Counted from the stretch's first letter, positions 7,515 through 16,572 are shown. The stretch is 53,220 nt of DNA from Microbacterium sp. MYb62 (GCF_002979475.1 NZ_PCOY01000026.1:1-53220), one strand, 5' to 3'. The notes: generated by a model from the sequence alone, not told the origin. Numbers and translations are program-made.

Positions 7515-8624
7515 ATGCTCGAACTAGATCTCTCCGCCGAAATCCAGGCGCTCAGGCACACCTTCGGCGACATCAGCGAGGTCGTCGATGTCTCCCGTCT
7601 CCGCGACGACATCGCGCGTCTCAGCGAGGAGGCCGGCGCCCCCGACCTCTGGGACGACACCGAGAACGCGCAGAAGGTGACCAGCGCACTCAGCCACCGT
7701 CAGTCCGAGCTCGCCCGGATCACCGGCATCGCGCAGCGTCTCGACGATCTCGAGGTGCTCATCGGCCTCGCCAATGAGATGGGCGATGAAGATTCCGCTC
7801 AGGAGGCGCGCGCCGAGCTCGCCGCCCTCACCGACCTGATCAACCAGCTCGAGGTGCAGACGCTCCTCGACGGCGAGTACGACGAGCGGGCGGCCATCAT
7901 CACGATCCGCTCCGGGGCGGGTGGCGACGACGCCACGGACTTCGCCGAGATGCTGATGCGCATGTACCTGCGCTGGGCGGAGCGGCACAAGTATCCCGTC
8001 AAGGTCATGGACACCTCTTACGCCGAGGGCGCGGGCATCAAGTCCGCGACCTTCGAGATCGACGCCCCCTACGCGTTCGGCACCATCTCGGTCGAGGCCG
8101 GCACGCACCGCCTCGCCCGCATCAGTCCGTTCGGCTCGGCCGACAAGCGCCAGACATCGTTCGCCGCGGTCGAGGTCATCCCGCTGATGGAAGAGGCGAC
8201 GGAGGTCGACATCCCGGAGAACGACATCCGCGTCGACGTCTTCCGTTCCTCGGGCCCCGGTGGACAGTCGGTCAACACGACCGACTCCGCCGTGCGCCTG
8301 ACGCACCTCCCGACCGGCATCGTCGTCTCGATGCAGAACGAGAAGTCGCAGATCCAGAACCGCGCTGCCGCGATGCGCGTGCTGCAGACCCGACTCCTGC
8401 TGCTGCAGAAGGAGCAGGAGGCGGCGAAGAAGAAGGAGCTCGCGGGTAACATCACCGCGAGCTGGGGCGATCAGATGCGCTCGTACTTCCTCTACGGTCA
8501 GCAGCTGGTGAAGGATCTCCGCACCGGCCAGGAGTCGGGCAACCCGGCTGCGGTCTTCGACGGCGATCTCGACGACTTCATCTCGGCGGGCATCCGCTGG
8601 CGCAAGCGCAAGATCGAGGACTGA
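7515..8624 (+). CDS. prfB: Peptide chain release factor 2
   Basis: 369 residues, full length in one frame. It recognises UGA/UAA stop codons and triggers peptide release. Seen: the SPF tripeptide (ARISPFGSADKRQ, about residue 204) that reads the stop codon, and the GGQ motif (SSGPGGQSVNTTDSAVRLTH, about residue 250) that enters the peptidyl transferase centre. There is no programmed frameshift near the N-terminus, unlike E. coli. TAGGCT at 7501-7506 stands eight bases before the ATG, so the message is probably leaderless. A strong terminator follows. Confidence 0.97.
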   Translation: MLELDLSAEIQALRHTFGDISEVVDVSRLRDDIARLSEEAGAPDLWDDTENAQKVTSALSHRQSELARITGIAQRLDDLEVLIGLANEMGDEDSAQEARAELAALTDLINQLEVQTLLDGEYDERAAIITIRSGAGGDDATDFAEMLMRMYLRWAERHKYPVKVMDTSYAEGAGIKSATFEIDAPYAFGTISVEAGTHRLARISPFGSADKRQTSFAAVEVIPLMEEATEVDIPENDIRVDVFRSSGPGGQSVNTTDSAVRLTHLPTGIVVSMQNEKSQIQNRAAAMRVLQTRLLLLQKEQEAAKKKELAGNITASWGDQMRSYFLYGQQLVKDLRTGQESGNPAAVFDGDLDDFISAGIRWRKRKIED

Positions 8625-8630
8625 GTCCAC

Positions 8631-8667
8631 GAAGAAGGCCCCCGGGATCGTTCCGGGGGCCTTCTTC
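8631..8667. terminator. Bidirectional hairpin terminator after prfB
   Basis: A perfect 15-base stem (8631-8645 with 8653-8667) and seven-base loop; the stem begins GAAGAAGGCC and ends GGCCTTCTTC. It lies between convergent prfB and the DUF2510 gene and can serve both. Confidence 0.9.
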
Positions 8668-8679
8668 GTCGGACGCCTG

Positions 8680-9840
8680 TCAGTAGTTCGCCCCCTGAAG
8701 GGTGCCGGTCACGTCCTCGTAGCTGAAGACGATGCAGTAGACAGTGCGGTCGTCCGCGCGGCTCCAGGAGCCCCTGGTCGGCTGGTACGTGTAGAGGTCG
8801 AGCATGGATTCCTCATAGGGGATGCCGACGAACGTCTCGAAGTGTGCGACGCAGCCTTGCCACGCCGTCTCCGCGAGGGCGTCATCACCGGGGAACTCGC
8901 CATCCTCGACATCGAAGATGAGAGAGATCTCATCCGTGTGCGGCTGCTCGCAGGGAACCACCGGCAGGTCGAAGATCTGATCCTCGTCCCCGTACTCGAC
9001 CAGCGGGAGGCAGTCGCCGACCTCGAGCTCACCGAAGGGCACCATCTCGGCGCCCTCGATCGCAGAGGGATCCTCGTTCGCCTCGGGGGAGGGCTCCTCA
9101 TCCGTCGGTGGCTGTTCGCTCGGGACGGCGATCGACCAGCCGTCACCTTCCGCGGACGAGGTCGTGGCCAGCGTGATGAACGAGACGGCGAGAGCGAGGA
9201 TCGCGCCGACCACCGCGACGGCCAGGCCGACGATCCCCGGCCACTTCCGTCCCCGCAGGAACAGCGACACGAGCGAGGTCACGAAACCGACGGCGAGGAG
9301 AGCCCAGCCGACGATCGAGATCGCCGGAATGCACGCACACACCACACCGACGACCACCACGGCCAGACCGATGATGCCGACCACCGGCATACCGGAATGG
9401 GGCGGCTGCGCGGGAGGGGAGGGCCAGGGGGCTCCACCGGCGACGCCGGACTGCGGGTATCCCGCGCCGGCCGGGTATCCCGTGCCTCCCGGATATCCGC
9501 CGACCGGATTCGCTGCTGCTGTGCCCGCATGTGCGTACTCCGCCTGGGAGGGCATCATGTACGGCGGGGCGAAGGGAGCGGCCTCGGGTGCGGGGGATGC
9601 GAACGGTGCAGGATCGGGGTCGGCCGCCACCGGAGATGCCGCCTGGTCCTGTTCCGCCTCTGCCGGTTCGGTGGTGGCCGTCCCGGTCGGCTCGGCGGCT
9701 GCTGACTCGATCGGTTCGGCGGTGGCTGACGCCGTCGGAGTCGGAGGCGCCCCCGTGACGACGTGCTCCGTCCACTGCAGACCATCCCACCATCGTCGAT
9801 TTCCCGAGCCGTCGTCGTACCAGCCGGCAGGTGTCGTCAT
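8680..9840 (-). CDS. DUF2510 membrane protein with septum-formation-like C-terminal domain
   Basis: 386 residues. The N-terminus is the DUF2510 module (TPAGWYDDGSGNRRWWDG), followed by a low-complexity Ala/Glu/Thr/Pro linker with YP-G repeats, two or three hydrophobic segments (GIIGLAVVVVGVVCACIPAI and onward), then an outside domain with four cysteines starting LEVGDCLPL and resembling the septum formation family (VVPCEQPHTDE is typical). Probably a surface or envelope protein of unproven role. It is paralogous to the next minus-strand gene upstream, with the same first residues. Confidence 0.75.
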   Translation of the reverse strand: MTTPAGWYDDGSGNRRWWDGLQWTEHVVTGAPPTPTASATAEPIESAAAEPTGTATTEPAEAEQDQAASPVAADPDPAPFASPAPEAAPFAPPYMMPSQAEYAHAGTAAANPVGGYPGGTGYPAGAGYPQSGVAGGAPWPSPPAQPPHSGMPVVGIIGLAVVVVGVVCACIPAISIVGWALLAVGFVTSLVSLFLRGRKWPGIVGLAVAVVGAILALAVSFITLATTSSAEGDGWSIAVPSEQPPTDEEPSPEANEDPSAIEGAEMVPFGELEVGDCLPLVEYGDEDQIFDLPVVPCEQPHTDEISLIFDVEDGEFPGDDALAETAWQGCVAHFETFVGIPYEESMLDLYTYQPTRGSWSRADDRTVYCIVFSYEDVTGTLQGANY

Positions 9841-9876
9841 CAGGATCCCCGTCTGTCTTCCTCGGTCGTCAGCGTG

Positions 9877-10920
9877 TCAGAGCGTGAAGCACGCGGAGAG
9901 GGCCTCGGTGTCGGTGAGCACCTCGCTGTAGCCGGATACCGCGTCGACGTCCGTGAGCTCGCCGTCGGCGATCTTGCGGAGCGTCGCGTTGTCGAGGTCG
10001 GACGCGACGAAGACGTCCGCGATGCACGAGACCTGGGCATCGGTGAAGCCCTCGGTGCCCGTCGAGAGGAGGATCGCCTTCAGGCCTTCGGCGACCTCGG
10101 GCGAGGTCGCTCGGACGCCCTCGTCGGGGGCATCGGTGCCATCGGTGCCATCGGTGTCGCTCGGCGCCGTCGCCTCGATCGAGGGGGAGGAGCTGGGCAG
10201 GTTCTCGATCTCGTCGCTCACGTTCTGAGCGATCGCGATGACGAGGAAGATCGACACGATGATGCCGATGATCGTGCCGACGACGGCCAGGATGAGTCCG
10301 GTGATGCCCGGCCACTTCTTGCCCTTGAGGAAGAGCGAGATCAGGGAGACGATGAACCCGGCGCCGAGAAGGATGAAGCCGACGATCCCGATCAGCGGGA
10401 TGAACACCAGGATCGTTCCGAGCACGGACAGTCCGAGTCCGACCAGTCCCAGGACCGAGAGCTTTCGCGGAGCCTCCGGCTCGGGCTGCCCGTAGGCGGC
10501 CGTCGCCGGGTAGCCGGACGGTGACGACGCGTAGGCGCCGGGGTAGCTCGGCGTGGCACCCGGGTACCCCGGGGCCGGCTCGGCGGGAACCGCGGCAGGG
10601 TATGCGGGAGCCGTGGGTGGGGCATATGCGCCGAGGTCGTCGCCGAGAGGCGTCGTCGGCGCGGCCTCGTCGGTCGGGTCGATCGCGGATGCGTCGAGCG
10701 AGGGGTCCTGTGCGGCAGGCTCCTCCGCGGTCGGGAGGTCCTCCGCCGCCGGAGTCTCCGTCGCCGGAATCTCCGTCGCCGAGGGGATCTCCGTGGCGGC
10801 CGGAACCTCCGTGGCCGCCGGCGCGGCGGTCTCCGGAGCGAAGTGCTCCGTCCACTGCTGGCCGTCCCACCAGCGCTGACGACCGGATCCGTCGTCGTAC
10901 CAGCCTGCAGGTGTCGTCAT
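9877..10920 (-). CDS. DUF2510 membrane protein, paralogue
   Basis: 347 residues. DUF2510 module at the N-terminus (TPAGWYDDGSGRQRWWDG), then imperfect ATE(I/V)P(A/S) repeats and a disordered linker, two or more membrane segments (residues roughly 190-245) resembling DUF4190-type helices, and a small C-terminal domain rich in Asp/Thr repeats then a helical end. A GGGGG stretch before the ATG could be the ribosome-binding site; a TATACA -10 candidate lies at 10973-10978 on the minus strand. It shares its start and membrane part with its neighbour but not the C-terminal domain. Confidence 0.72.
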   Translation of the reverse strand: MTTPAGWYDDGSGRQRWWDGQQWTEHFAPETAAPAATEVPAATEIPSATEIPATETPAAEDLPTAEEPAAQDPSLDASAIDPTDEAAPTTPLGDDLGAYAPPTAPAYPAAVPAEPAPGYPGATPSYPGAYASSPSGYPATAAYGQPEPEAPRKLSVLGLVGLGLSVLGTILVFIPLIGIVGFILLGAGFIVSLISLFLKGKKWPGITGLILAVVGTIIGIIVSIFLVIAIAQNVSDEIENLPSSSPSIEATAPSDTDGTDGTDAPDEGVRATSPEVAEGLKAILLSTGTEGFTDAQVSCIADVFVASDLDNATLRKIADGELTDVDAVSGYSEVLTDTEALSACFTL

Positions 10921-11103
10921 GAGTCCCCCTCGAAGATGTGAGCGGCTGCGGATGGCGCAACCGGCATCATCATGTATAGCAGTGGGCGGCGACGCGGTCG
11001 TGGCCCCTCAGAGGGGATGACCCGCACGCGTTCCTGAGACGGACGCGCCGCTCGGGGTGTCGCTCGCGGCCAGCAGGAAGGGCGCACTTAGGCTCGAAGG
11101 GCC

Positions 11104-12198
11104 ATGATTCGGTTCGAGAACGTCACGAAACGCTACCGCGGGACGTCGAAGCCCGCCCTCTCCGGTGTCGACTTCGAAGTGCAGCGCGGGGAGTTCGTCT
11201 TTCTCGTCGGCGCCTCGGGCTCCGGCAAGTCCTCCTGTCTGCGCCTCATCCTGCGCGAAGACGTGCCGACGTCGGGGCGGGTCGCCGTCCTCGGGCGCGA
11301 CCTGCGCTCGCTCGCCAATCGCAAGGTGCCGTACTTCCGGCGCCATATCGGTTCGGTGTTCCAGGACTTCCGTCTCCTGCCGTCGAAGACCGTCTACCAG
11401 AACGTGGCTTTCACGCTGCAGGTGACGGGATCTTCGCGCGGTTTCATCCAGCAGGCGGTGCCCGAGGCCCTGGCGCTCGTCGGACTCGACGGCAAGCAGA
11501 AGCGCATGCCGCACGAGCTCTCCGGTGGCGAGCAGCAGCGCGTCGCGATCGCCCGGGCGCTCGTGAACCGCCCTCAGGTGCTGCTCGCCGACGAGCCGAC
11601 CGGAAACCTCGACCCCGCGACCTCCGTCGACATCATGCAGCTGCTCGCCCGCATCAACGCCGGCGGCACCACAGTGTTGATGGCCACGCATGAAGCGGGC
11701 TTCGTCGACCAGATGCAGCGTCGTGTGATCGAGCTCAGCGACGGTGAGATGGTGCGCGACGAGGTGCACGGCGGCTACGGTGACACGTCCAACATCCCGC
11801 GACTCGTGCCGGAGGAGGTGCGCGGCGCCGCGGCGGCCGCCGCCCTCACCGCCGTGCAGGAGGTGCAGCGTCAGACCGCCGACCTCTCGGTCGTCCGCGC
11901 CGCCCTCGCGGAGGAGCTCAGCACGCAGCGCAGGGCTGCCGCCGCTGTGGACCGCGACGGCGAGACGGTGGTTCCCCCGGCCCCGCGCACGGTCGAACCC
12001 CCGGAGCCGGCGCATTCCCCGCGGGGCGATGCCGCGGCGGATGTCGTCGAGCCTCCTTCCGCCGTCGAGCCTCCGGCCGCGAACCGGCCGCGAACCCACC
12101 CGATCGTCCTGCCGGCGGTGGATGTCGCCGAGCTCGGAGTCGCGGATCGCCTCGGGCTGTCCGACGAAGACGATCAGGAAGTGGGCCCGACCTCATGA
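11104..12198 (+). CDS. ftsE: Cell-division ATP-binding protein FtsE with long C-terminal tail
   Basis: 364 residues. With FtsX it forms an ABC-type complex that activates cell-wall hydrolases during division. Seen: Walker A GASGSGKSS (residues 36-44), signature LSGGEQQRV, Walker B VLLADEPTG. The usual protein is about 230 residues; here some 135 extra residues, rich in Pro, Ala and Glu and probably disordered, follow the ATPase. TAGGCT at 11089-11094 stands nine bases before the ATG, suggesting a leaderless message. The stop overlaps ftsX (ATGA). Confidence 0.95.
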   Translation: MIRFENVTKRYRGTSKPALSGVDFEVQRGEFVFLVGASGSGKSSCLRLILREDVPTSGRVAVLGRDLRSLANRKVPYFRRHIGSVFQDFRLLPSKTVYQNVAFTLQVTGSSRGFIQQAVPEALALVGLDGKQKRMPHELSGGEQQRVAIARALVNRPQVLLADEPTGNLDPATSVDIMQLLARINAGGTTVLMATHEAGFVDQMQRRVIELSDGEMVRDEVHGGYGDTSNIPRLVPEEVRGAAAAAALTAVQEVQRQTADLSVVRAALAEELSTQRRAAAAVDRDGETVVPPAPRTVEPPEPAHSPRGDAAADVVEPPSAVEPPAANRPRTHPIVLPAVDVAELGVADRLGLSDEDDQEVGPTS

Positions 12199-13109
12199 GA
12201 ATCGGTCTCATCCTGACCGAAGCCCTGGGTGGGCTCCGGCGCAACATCTCCATGGTGATCTCCGTCATCCTCGTCACGTTCGTGTCGTTGACCTTCGTGG
12301 GGGCGGCCATCCTGATGCAGGGGCAGATCGGCGTCATGCGCGGATACTGGGCGGAACGCGCCCAGGTCGCGGTGTACATGTGCTCCGCGGTCTCCGAATC
12401 GGACACGTGCGTCGACGGCGCGGCCAGCGAGGAGCAGGTCGCCGCGGTGCGGGCACAGCTGGAAGGGGATGCTCTGGCGCCCCTCATCAGCTCGATGACA
12501 TTCGACACCAGGGAAGAGACCTACGCCAAGCTCGTCGATCAGCTCGGCGCGGATCAGGCGAGCGTGCTCACCCCTGACCAGGCGTTCGAGGTGTTCTTCG
12601 TCACGATGAAGGACCCCGGCCAGTCTCAGGTGCTCACCGAGGCGTTCAGTGGACAGGCAGGCGTGGAGCAGGTCAAGGATCAGCTGCAGTATCTGGAACC
12701 GCTGTTCTCGGCGTTGACCGTGGCGACGTACATCGCCGTCGGCATCGCCGTCCTCATGCTCATCGCGGCGACCTTGCTGATCGGCACGACCATCCGATTG
12801 TCGGCGTACGCGCGGCGCAAGGAGATCGGCATCATGCGTCTGGTCGGGGCCTCCAACCGGTTCATCCAGACACCGTTCGTCCTGGAGGGCGTGTTCGCCG
12901 CGTTCCTCGGCTCGGCTCTGGCCAGCGTCGCCGTCGTCGCCGGCGTGCACTTCGGTGTGAACGGCTACCTGCGAGGGAGGGTTCCGTTCATCACGACGTG
13001 GGTGACGATGCAGGATGCGGCGTTCGTGGTCCCCGTGCTGATCGGCATCGGCGTGATCCTCGCCGCGCTCTCCGCCGGCTTCGCGATCCGGCGCTGGCTC
13101 CGTACCTGA
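12195..13109 (+). CDS. ftsX: Cell-division permease-like protein FtsX
   Basis: 304 residues, membrane partner of FtsE. One N-terminal membrane segment (ISMVISVILVTFVSLTFVGAAI), a large extracytoplasmic domain containing a cysteine pair (MCSAVSESDTCVDG), then three membrane segments in the C-terminal half with the conserved RRKEIGIMRLVGASNRFIQTPFVLEGV loop. It is coupled to ftsE and followed after 63 bases by smpB, the usual actinobacterial order. Confidence 0.95.
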   Translation: MRIGLILTEALGGLRRNISMVISVILVTFVSLTFVGAAILMQGQIGVMRGYWAERAQVAVYMCSAVSESDTCVDGAASEEQVAAVRAQLEGDALAPLISSMTFDTREETYAKLVDQLGADQASVLTPDQAFEVFFVTMKDPGQSQVLTEAFSGQAGVEQVKDQLQYLEPLFSALTVATYIAVGIAVLMLIAATLLIGTTIRLSAYARRKEIGIMRLVGASNRFIQTPFVLEGVFAAFLGSALASVAVVAGVHFGVNGYLRGRVPFITTWVTMQDAAFVVPVLIGIGVILAALSAGFAIRRWLRT

Positions 13110-13115
13110 TATCCT
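13110..13115 (+). promoter_or_regulatory. Candidate -10 element for smpB
   Basis: TATCCT directly after the ftsX stop, about 57 bases before the smpB ATG. This would give smpB a short untranslated leader and an own promoter; no clear -35 is seen. Confidence 0.4.
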
Positions 13116-13172
13116 GAAAGGCTGCTCGGTCGGAACGATCGGTCGAGCTCATCACGGCAACAGGAGAGCATC

Positions 13173-13649
13173 ATGCCCAGGGAACGCGGAGAGAAGGTCG
13201 TCGCGACCAATCGTCGCGCACGTCACGACTACACGATCGAGAAGTCGTACGAGGCGGGGATGGTGCTCACCGGCACCGAGGTCAAGTCGCTGCGACAGGG
13301 ACGTGCCAACCTCAGCGACGGCTACGCGTTCGTCAAGGGCAACGAGGTCTTCCTCGACTCGGTGCACATCCCCGAGTACTCGCAGGGGCACTGGACGAAC
13401 CATTCCGCCAAGCGCATCCGCAAGCTGCTGCTGCACCGGGCGGAGATCGAGAAGATCGCACATGCGGTCTCGGCGGGCGGATACACGCTGATCCCGCTGA
13501 AGCTCTATTTCTCGGACGGTCGCGCCAAGGTCGAGATCGCCCTCGCGAAGGGAAAGCGCGAGTACGACAAGCGCCAGACCCTGCGCGAGCGGCAGGACAC
13601 CCGCGAGGCGGATCGTGCGATGCGCCTGCGCAATCGCGTGGGGGAGTAG
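13173..13649 (+). CDS. smpB: SsrA-binding protein SmpB
   Basis: 158 residues. It binds tmRNA and delivers it to stalled ribosomes. The family signature is seen in ATNRRARHDYTIEKSYEAGMVLTGTEVKSLR and in the basic C-terminal tail (KREYDKRQTLRERQDTREADR) that enters the decoding centre. An ACAGGAG ribosome-binding site precedes the ATG. No tmRNA gene follows; the convergent peptidase gene ends 10 bases downstream. Confidence 0.96.
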   Translation: MPRERGEKVVATNRRARHDYTIEKSYEAGMVLTGTEVKSLRQGRANLSDGYAFVKGNEVFLDSVHIPEYSQGHWTNHSAKRIRKLLLHRAEIEKIAHAVSAGGYTLIPLKLYFSDGRAKVEIALAKGKREYDKRQTLRERQDTREADRAMRLRNRVGE

Positions 13650-13659
13650 CCCTCGGCCG

Positions 13660-15531
13660 TCACAGGCGCGGTGCGAAGCCGAAGACGCGGCCGAGGAACA
13701 CCAGCTCGCGCTCGAGGGCATCGACGATCGTCTCGGCGCTGCGGAAACCGTGCCCCTCTGCGGGATACAGCACGTACTCGTGGTCGATGCCGCGCGCCGC
13801 GAGCGCATCGCGGATGGCCTCGGACTGCGACGGGGGCACGACCCGGTCCTCCCCGCCCTGCAGGAGCAGCACGGGGACATCGATGCGCTCGGTGTGCGTG
13901 AGCGGCGAACGCTCGATGTACAGGTGCTCGTCCTCGGGGAGCCGGCCGACCAGTCCGTCGACGTACGATGCCTCGAAATCGTGTGTCTCCGCGACCAGCA
14001 TCCGCAGGTCGGCCACACCGTAGCGGCTGATGCCGGCGGCGAAGGCACCGCCGCGGACCAGTGCCGACAGCACGGTCCATCCGCCGGCCGAGCCGCCTCG
14101 GATCGCGATGCGGTCGGGATCGGCGAGACCGGCGTCCGCGAGACCGCGGGCGGCGGCGATCACGTCGTCGACGTCGACGATGCCCCACTCGCAGTCCAGG
14201 CGTTCGCGATACGCACGGCCGTAGCCGGTGGATCCTCCGTAGTTCACATCGAGCACGCCGATGCCGCGGCTCGTGTAGAAGGCGATCGCCGCCGAGGTCG
14301 CACCGGTGACGTGCGCCGTCGGACCGCCGTGCACCAGCACGACGTACGGCGGCAGTTCACCCTCCGGCGCCGCGGTCTCCGGGTTCGCCGGAGGATAGGC
14401 GAACGCATGCACATCGCCGTGCGGGCCGTCGACCTCGATCGGCAGCGACGCGGGCATCCACCGCTGGTCGACCGGCTCGCCGCCGCGCACCGCGACGACC
14501 TCTCCTGATTCGATGTCGACCGACCACAGACCGGCCGTCACGCGTGAGCCGTCGCCGGAGAGGAGCACCCGGGAGCCGTCGACCGCGTCGACGCTCACAT
14601 GTCCGTCCGCGGCGACGTCGATCGGCGTCACTGCGAATCCGTCGGCATCGATCACGACGATCTCGTCGCGTCCGTTCGTGCGCGTCGCGACGATCCGACC
14701 GTCATCGAGCGGCTGGTACCAGCGGTTGCCGAGCACCCAGAGGCCGTAGCCGGTGTCGGAGTCGTCGGGAGCCAGGGCTCGGGAAGCACCGACGGGAGTG
14801 GTGCCGTCGAGGGTGATGCGCTGGAGCGCCCAGCGCCCGTCGGGGTCGTCGGCGAAGACGAGCTCCCCGTCGGTGATCCACTCCGGCTGCAGGGCCGCCC
14901 GCGAGGGAATCGTGTGCGCCCGCCCGCCATCCGCGTCCGCGACGTGCACCTGCGCGTCCTCCCACGGCATCCGTCCGCGCTCCCACGCGACCCAGGCGAC
15001 CCGTGTCCCGTCGGGCGAGAGCGCGGGGTGGGCGAAGAAGCCCTCGCCCTGCGCGATGACGCGGACGGCGGAGGCGTCGTCGGCCGCAGACCCGTCGACC
15101 GGGATCTCCACGATCGCACGGGTGTGCGGGGTCGTCGAGAGGTCTTCCCGTACGGCCAGCAGGCGGCCGTTCTGCAGGCGAAGGCCTCCGTGTGAGGGAC
15201 CGGGCGGGGTGAGGGCGACAGGCGCCGAGTCCGGAGCCAGGCGGCGGACGCGCTGGTCACCGGCGTCTACGAAGTACAGCGTGCCGCGGTCGTCGGTCGT
15301 CCATGCGCCTCCGCCGTACTCGTGCACCCGCGATCGGGCGTTCCACGGCGCGGGGAGAACCTCGGCGCCGGAGGAGCTGCGCACCGTCACGCGACCCTTC
15401 TCGGCCGGTACCGACTCGCCCCACCAGATCTCCGTGCCGACGAAGCGGGCGCCGTCGATGCGTGGTGAGGACGCCGCGACGGACGCGGCGGAGAAGGGGG
15501 AGGGCCAGGAACCGTAGGGGGACGACGACAT
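13660..15531 (-). CDS. S9 family prolyl oligopeptidase-like serine peptidase
   Basis: 623 residues. The N-terminal two thirds resemble a beta-propeller (repeated strand patterns such as LSPDGTRVAWVAWERG), the C-terminal third an alpha/beta hydrolase. Catalytic triad visible: Ser in GGSAGG (about residue 482), Asp in GGEDRVVP (about 560) and His in EGHGF (about 593). The peptidase probably acts in the cytoplasm, since no signal peptide is evident. TAGGCT (15538-15543 on the minus strand) stands six bases before the ATG, a leaderless start. Confidence 0.9.
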   Translation of the reverse strand: MSSSPYGSWPSPFSAASVAASSPRIDGARFVGTEIWWGESVPAEKGRVTVRSSSGAEVLPAPWNARSRVHEYGGGAWTTDDRGTLYFVDAGDQRVRRLAPDSAPVALTPPGPSHGGLRLQNGRLLAVREDLSTTPHTRAIVEIPVDGSAADDASAVRVIAQGEGFFAHPALSPDGTRVAWVAWERGRMPWEDAQVHVADADGGRAHTIPSRAALQPEWITDGELVFADDPDGRWALQRITLDGTTPVGASRALAPDDSDTGYGLWVLGNRWYQPLDDGRIVATRTNGRDEIVVIDADGFAVTPIDVAADGHVSVDAVDGSRVLLSGDGSRVTAGLWSVDIESGEVVAVRGGEPVDQRWMPASLPIEVDGPHGDVHAFAYPPANPETAAPEGELPPYVVLVHGGPTAHVTGATSAAIAFYTSRGIGVLDVNYGGSTGYGRAYRERLDCEWGIVDVDDVIAAARGLADAGLADPDRIAIRGGSAGGWTVLSALVRGGAFAAGISRYGVADLRMLVAETHDFEASYVDGLVGRLPEDEHLYIERSPLTHTERIDVPVLLLQGGEDRVVPPSQSEAIRDALAARGIDHEYVLYPAEGHGFRSAETIVDALERELVFLGRVFGFAPRL

Positions 15532-15650
15532 GCTTCGAGCCTATGCGCCGATGACGCACGACGTCACACGCATGCGGGGCCCCGCGGCCCGATCACCCCG
15601 CGCCGTGTCGGTGAAGACGTGAGCGTAGCGGCCTGATCCGCCGCGCAAGC

Positions 15651-15688
15651 GACGAAGGCCCTCCCGGAAACCCGGGAGGGCCTTCGTC
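15651..15688. terminator. Hairpin terminator 3' of lexA
   Basis: A perfect 17-base stem (15651-15667 with 15672-15688) around a four-base loop. The arms begin GACGAAGGCC and end GGCCTTCGTC. It lies 15 bases beyond the lexA stop, on the minus strand. Confidence 0.9.
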
Positions 15689-15702
15689 GTGCGTGTCGTC
15701 TC

Positions 15703-16389
15703 TCAGACCGCGCGGAGGACCGCCACGACCTTGCCGAGAACCACGGACTCGTCGCCGAGGATGGGTTCGAATGCGGAGTTGCGGGGGAGCAGCCAGGTGT
15801 GACCGTCGCGGCGGCGCAGCACCTTGACGGTGGCCTCGCCGTCGAGCATCGCTGCCACGATCTCGCCGTTCTCGGCGCTGCTCTGGGAACGGACGACGAC
15901 CCAGTCGCCGTCGCAGATGGCGGCGTCGATCATCGACTCGCCGGAGACCTTGAGCATGAAGAGGTCGCCCTTGCCCACCAGCTGGCGGGGGAGAGGGAAG
16001 ATCTCCTCGACTTGCTGGTCGGCGGTGATCGGCACGCCGGCGGCGATGCGTCCGACCAGGGGGACGAGGGCCGCGTCGCCGACGGGAGTGGCGACATCCG
16101 CCGGGTTCTCGGTGCTGGTGCCCGGCAGGTCGATCAGCACCTCCATGGCTCTGGTCTTGCCGGGGTCGCGTCGCAGGTAGCCGCTGAGTTCGAGCTGCCC
16201 GAGCTGGTGGGTGACGCTGGAGAGGGACTTGAGGCCGACGGCGTCGCCGATCTCACGCATGCTCGGCGGATACCCGTGGTGTGCGATCGAGTTCTGGATG
16301 ACCTCGAGGATCGCCATCTGCTTCGGGCTGAGGCTCTTCCGGCGACGCGTGCGCGGTGCCTCCGACTCGGGGGCAGAGTTCTCGCTCAT
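15703..16389 (-). CDS. lexA: SOS repressor LexA
   Basis: 228 residues. It represses DNA-damage genes and self-cleaves when RecA filaments form. The N-terminal winged helix-turn-helix (about residues 20-80) contains PPSMREIGDAVGLKSLSSVTHQL. Cleavage site Ala117-Gly118 (GRIAAGVP), catalytic Ser152 (VSGESM) and Lys189 (ATVKVL) are all present. GAAGGAGCACC precedes the ATG. It is divergent from the LysM gene, with candidate SOS boxes between. Confidence 0.96.
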   Translation of the reverse strand: MSENSAPESEAPRTRRRKSLSPKQMAILEVIQNSIAHHGYPPSMREIGDAVGLKSLSSVTHQLGQLELSGYLRRDPGKTRAMEVLIDLPGTSTENPADVATPVGDAALVPLVGRIAAGVPITADQQVEEIFPLPRQLVGKGDLFMLKVSGESMIDAAICDGDWVVVRSQSSAENGEIVAAMLDGEATVKVLRRRDGHTWLLPRNSAFEPILGDESVVLGKVVAVLRAV

Positions 16390-16484
16390 GGTGCTCCTTC
16401 AGTGCGTGATCCGACGTCCCTCTTCGAATGTCGGAGGCCCGTGGTGGGGTGTCCCTATCGAAACCGTATCCGAGAATCGGGCCG

Positions 16485-16500
16485 ATCTGGAAGATCTGTT
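16485..16500. promoter_or_regulatory. Candidate LexA box 1
   Basis: TGGAAGATCTGTTCGA matches the Gram-positive/actinobacterial SOS palindrome TCGAACATATGTTCGA in 13 of 16 positions, with a perfect right half. It lies between lexA and the divergent LysM gene. The box assignment rests on established LexA consensus; binding is inference. Confidence 0.55.
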
Positions 16501-16541
16501 CGAGCGTGTCGGCAGAATTCCCGGTCTGGTTTCGAAGAATA

Positions 16542-16557
16542 CTTGACAGATGTTCGA
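16542..16557. promoter_or_regulatory. Candidate LexA box 2 overlapping the -35 of the LysM gene
   Basis: CTTGACAGATGTTCGA matches the SOS consensus in 11 of 16 positions, with a perfect right half, and contains the TTGACA -35 hexamer, so LexA bound here would block the polymerase. Confidence 0.45.
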
Positions 16558-16572
16558 ACTCGAAGATATCTT
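16543..16572 (+). promoter_or_regulatory. Sigma-70-type promoter of the LysM gene
   Basis: TTGACA (16543-16548), 18-base spacer, TATCTT (16567-16572). A transcript would begin about 100 bases before the LysM start, giving an untranslated leader, unlike most genes here. Confidence 0.55.

Noticed and set aside
7515..7620. Programmed frameshift in prfB
   Set aside because: The complete protein lies in one frame and no in-frame TGA occurs near the N-terminus.
10127..10160. Tandem GGTGCCATC repeat
   Set aside because: It is inside the DUF2510 gene and simply encodes the Asp-Gly-Thr linker repeats.
13650..13659. tmRNA gene next to smpB
   Set aside because: The convergent peptidase gene ends ten bases after smpB; no room for tmRNA.
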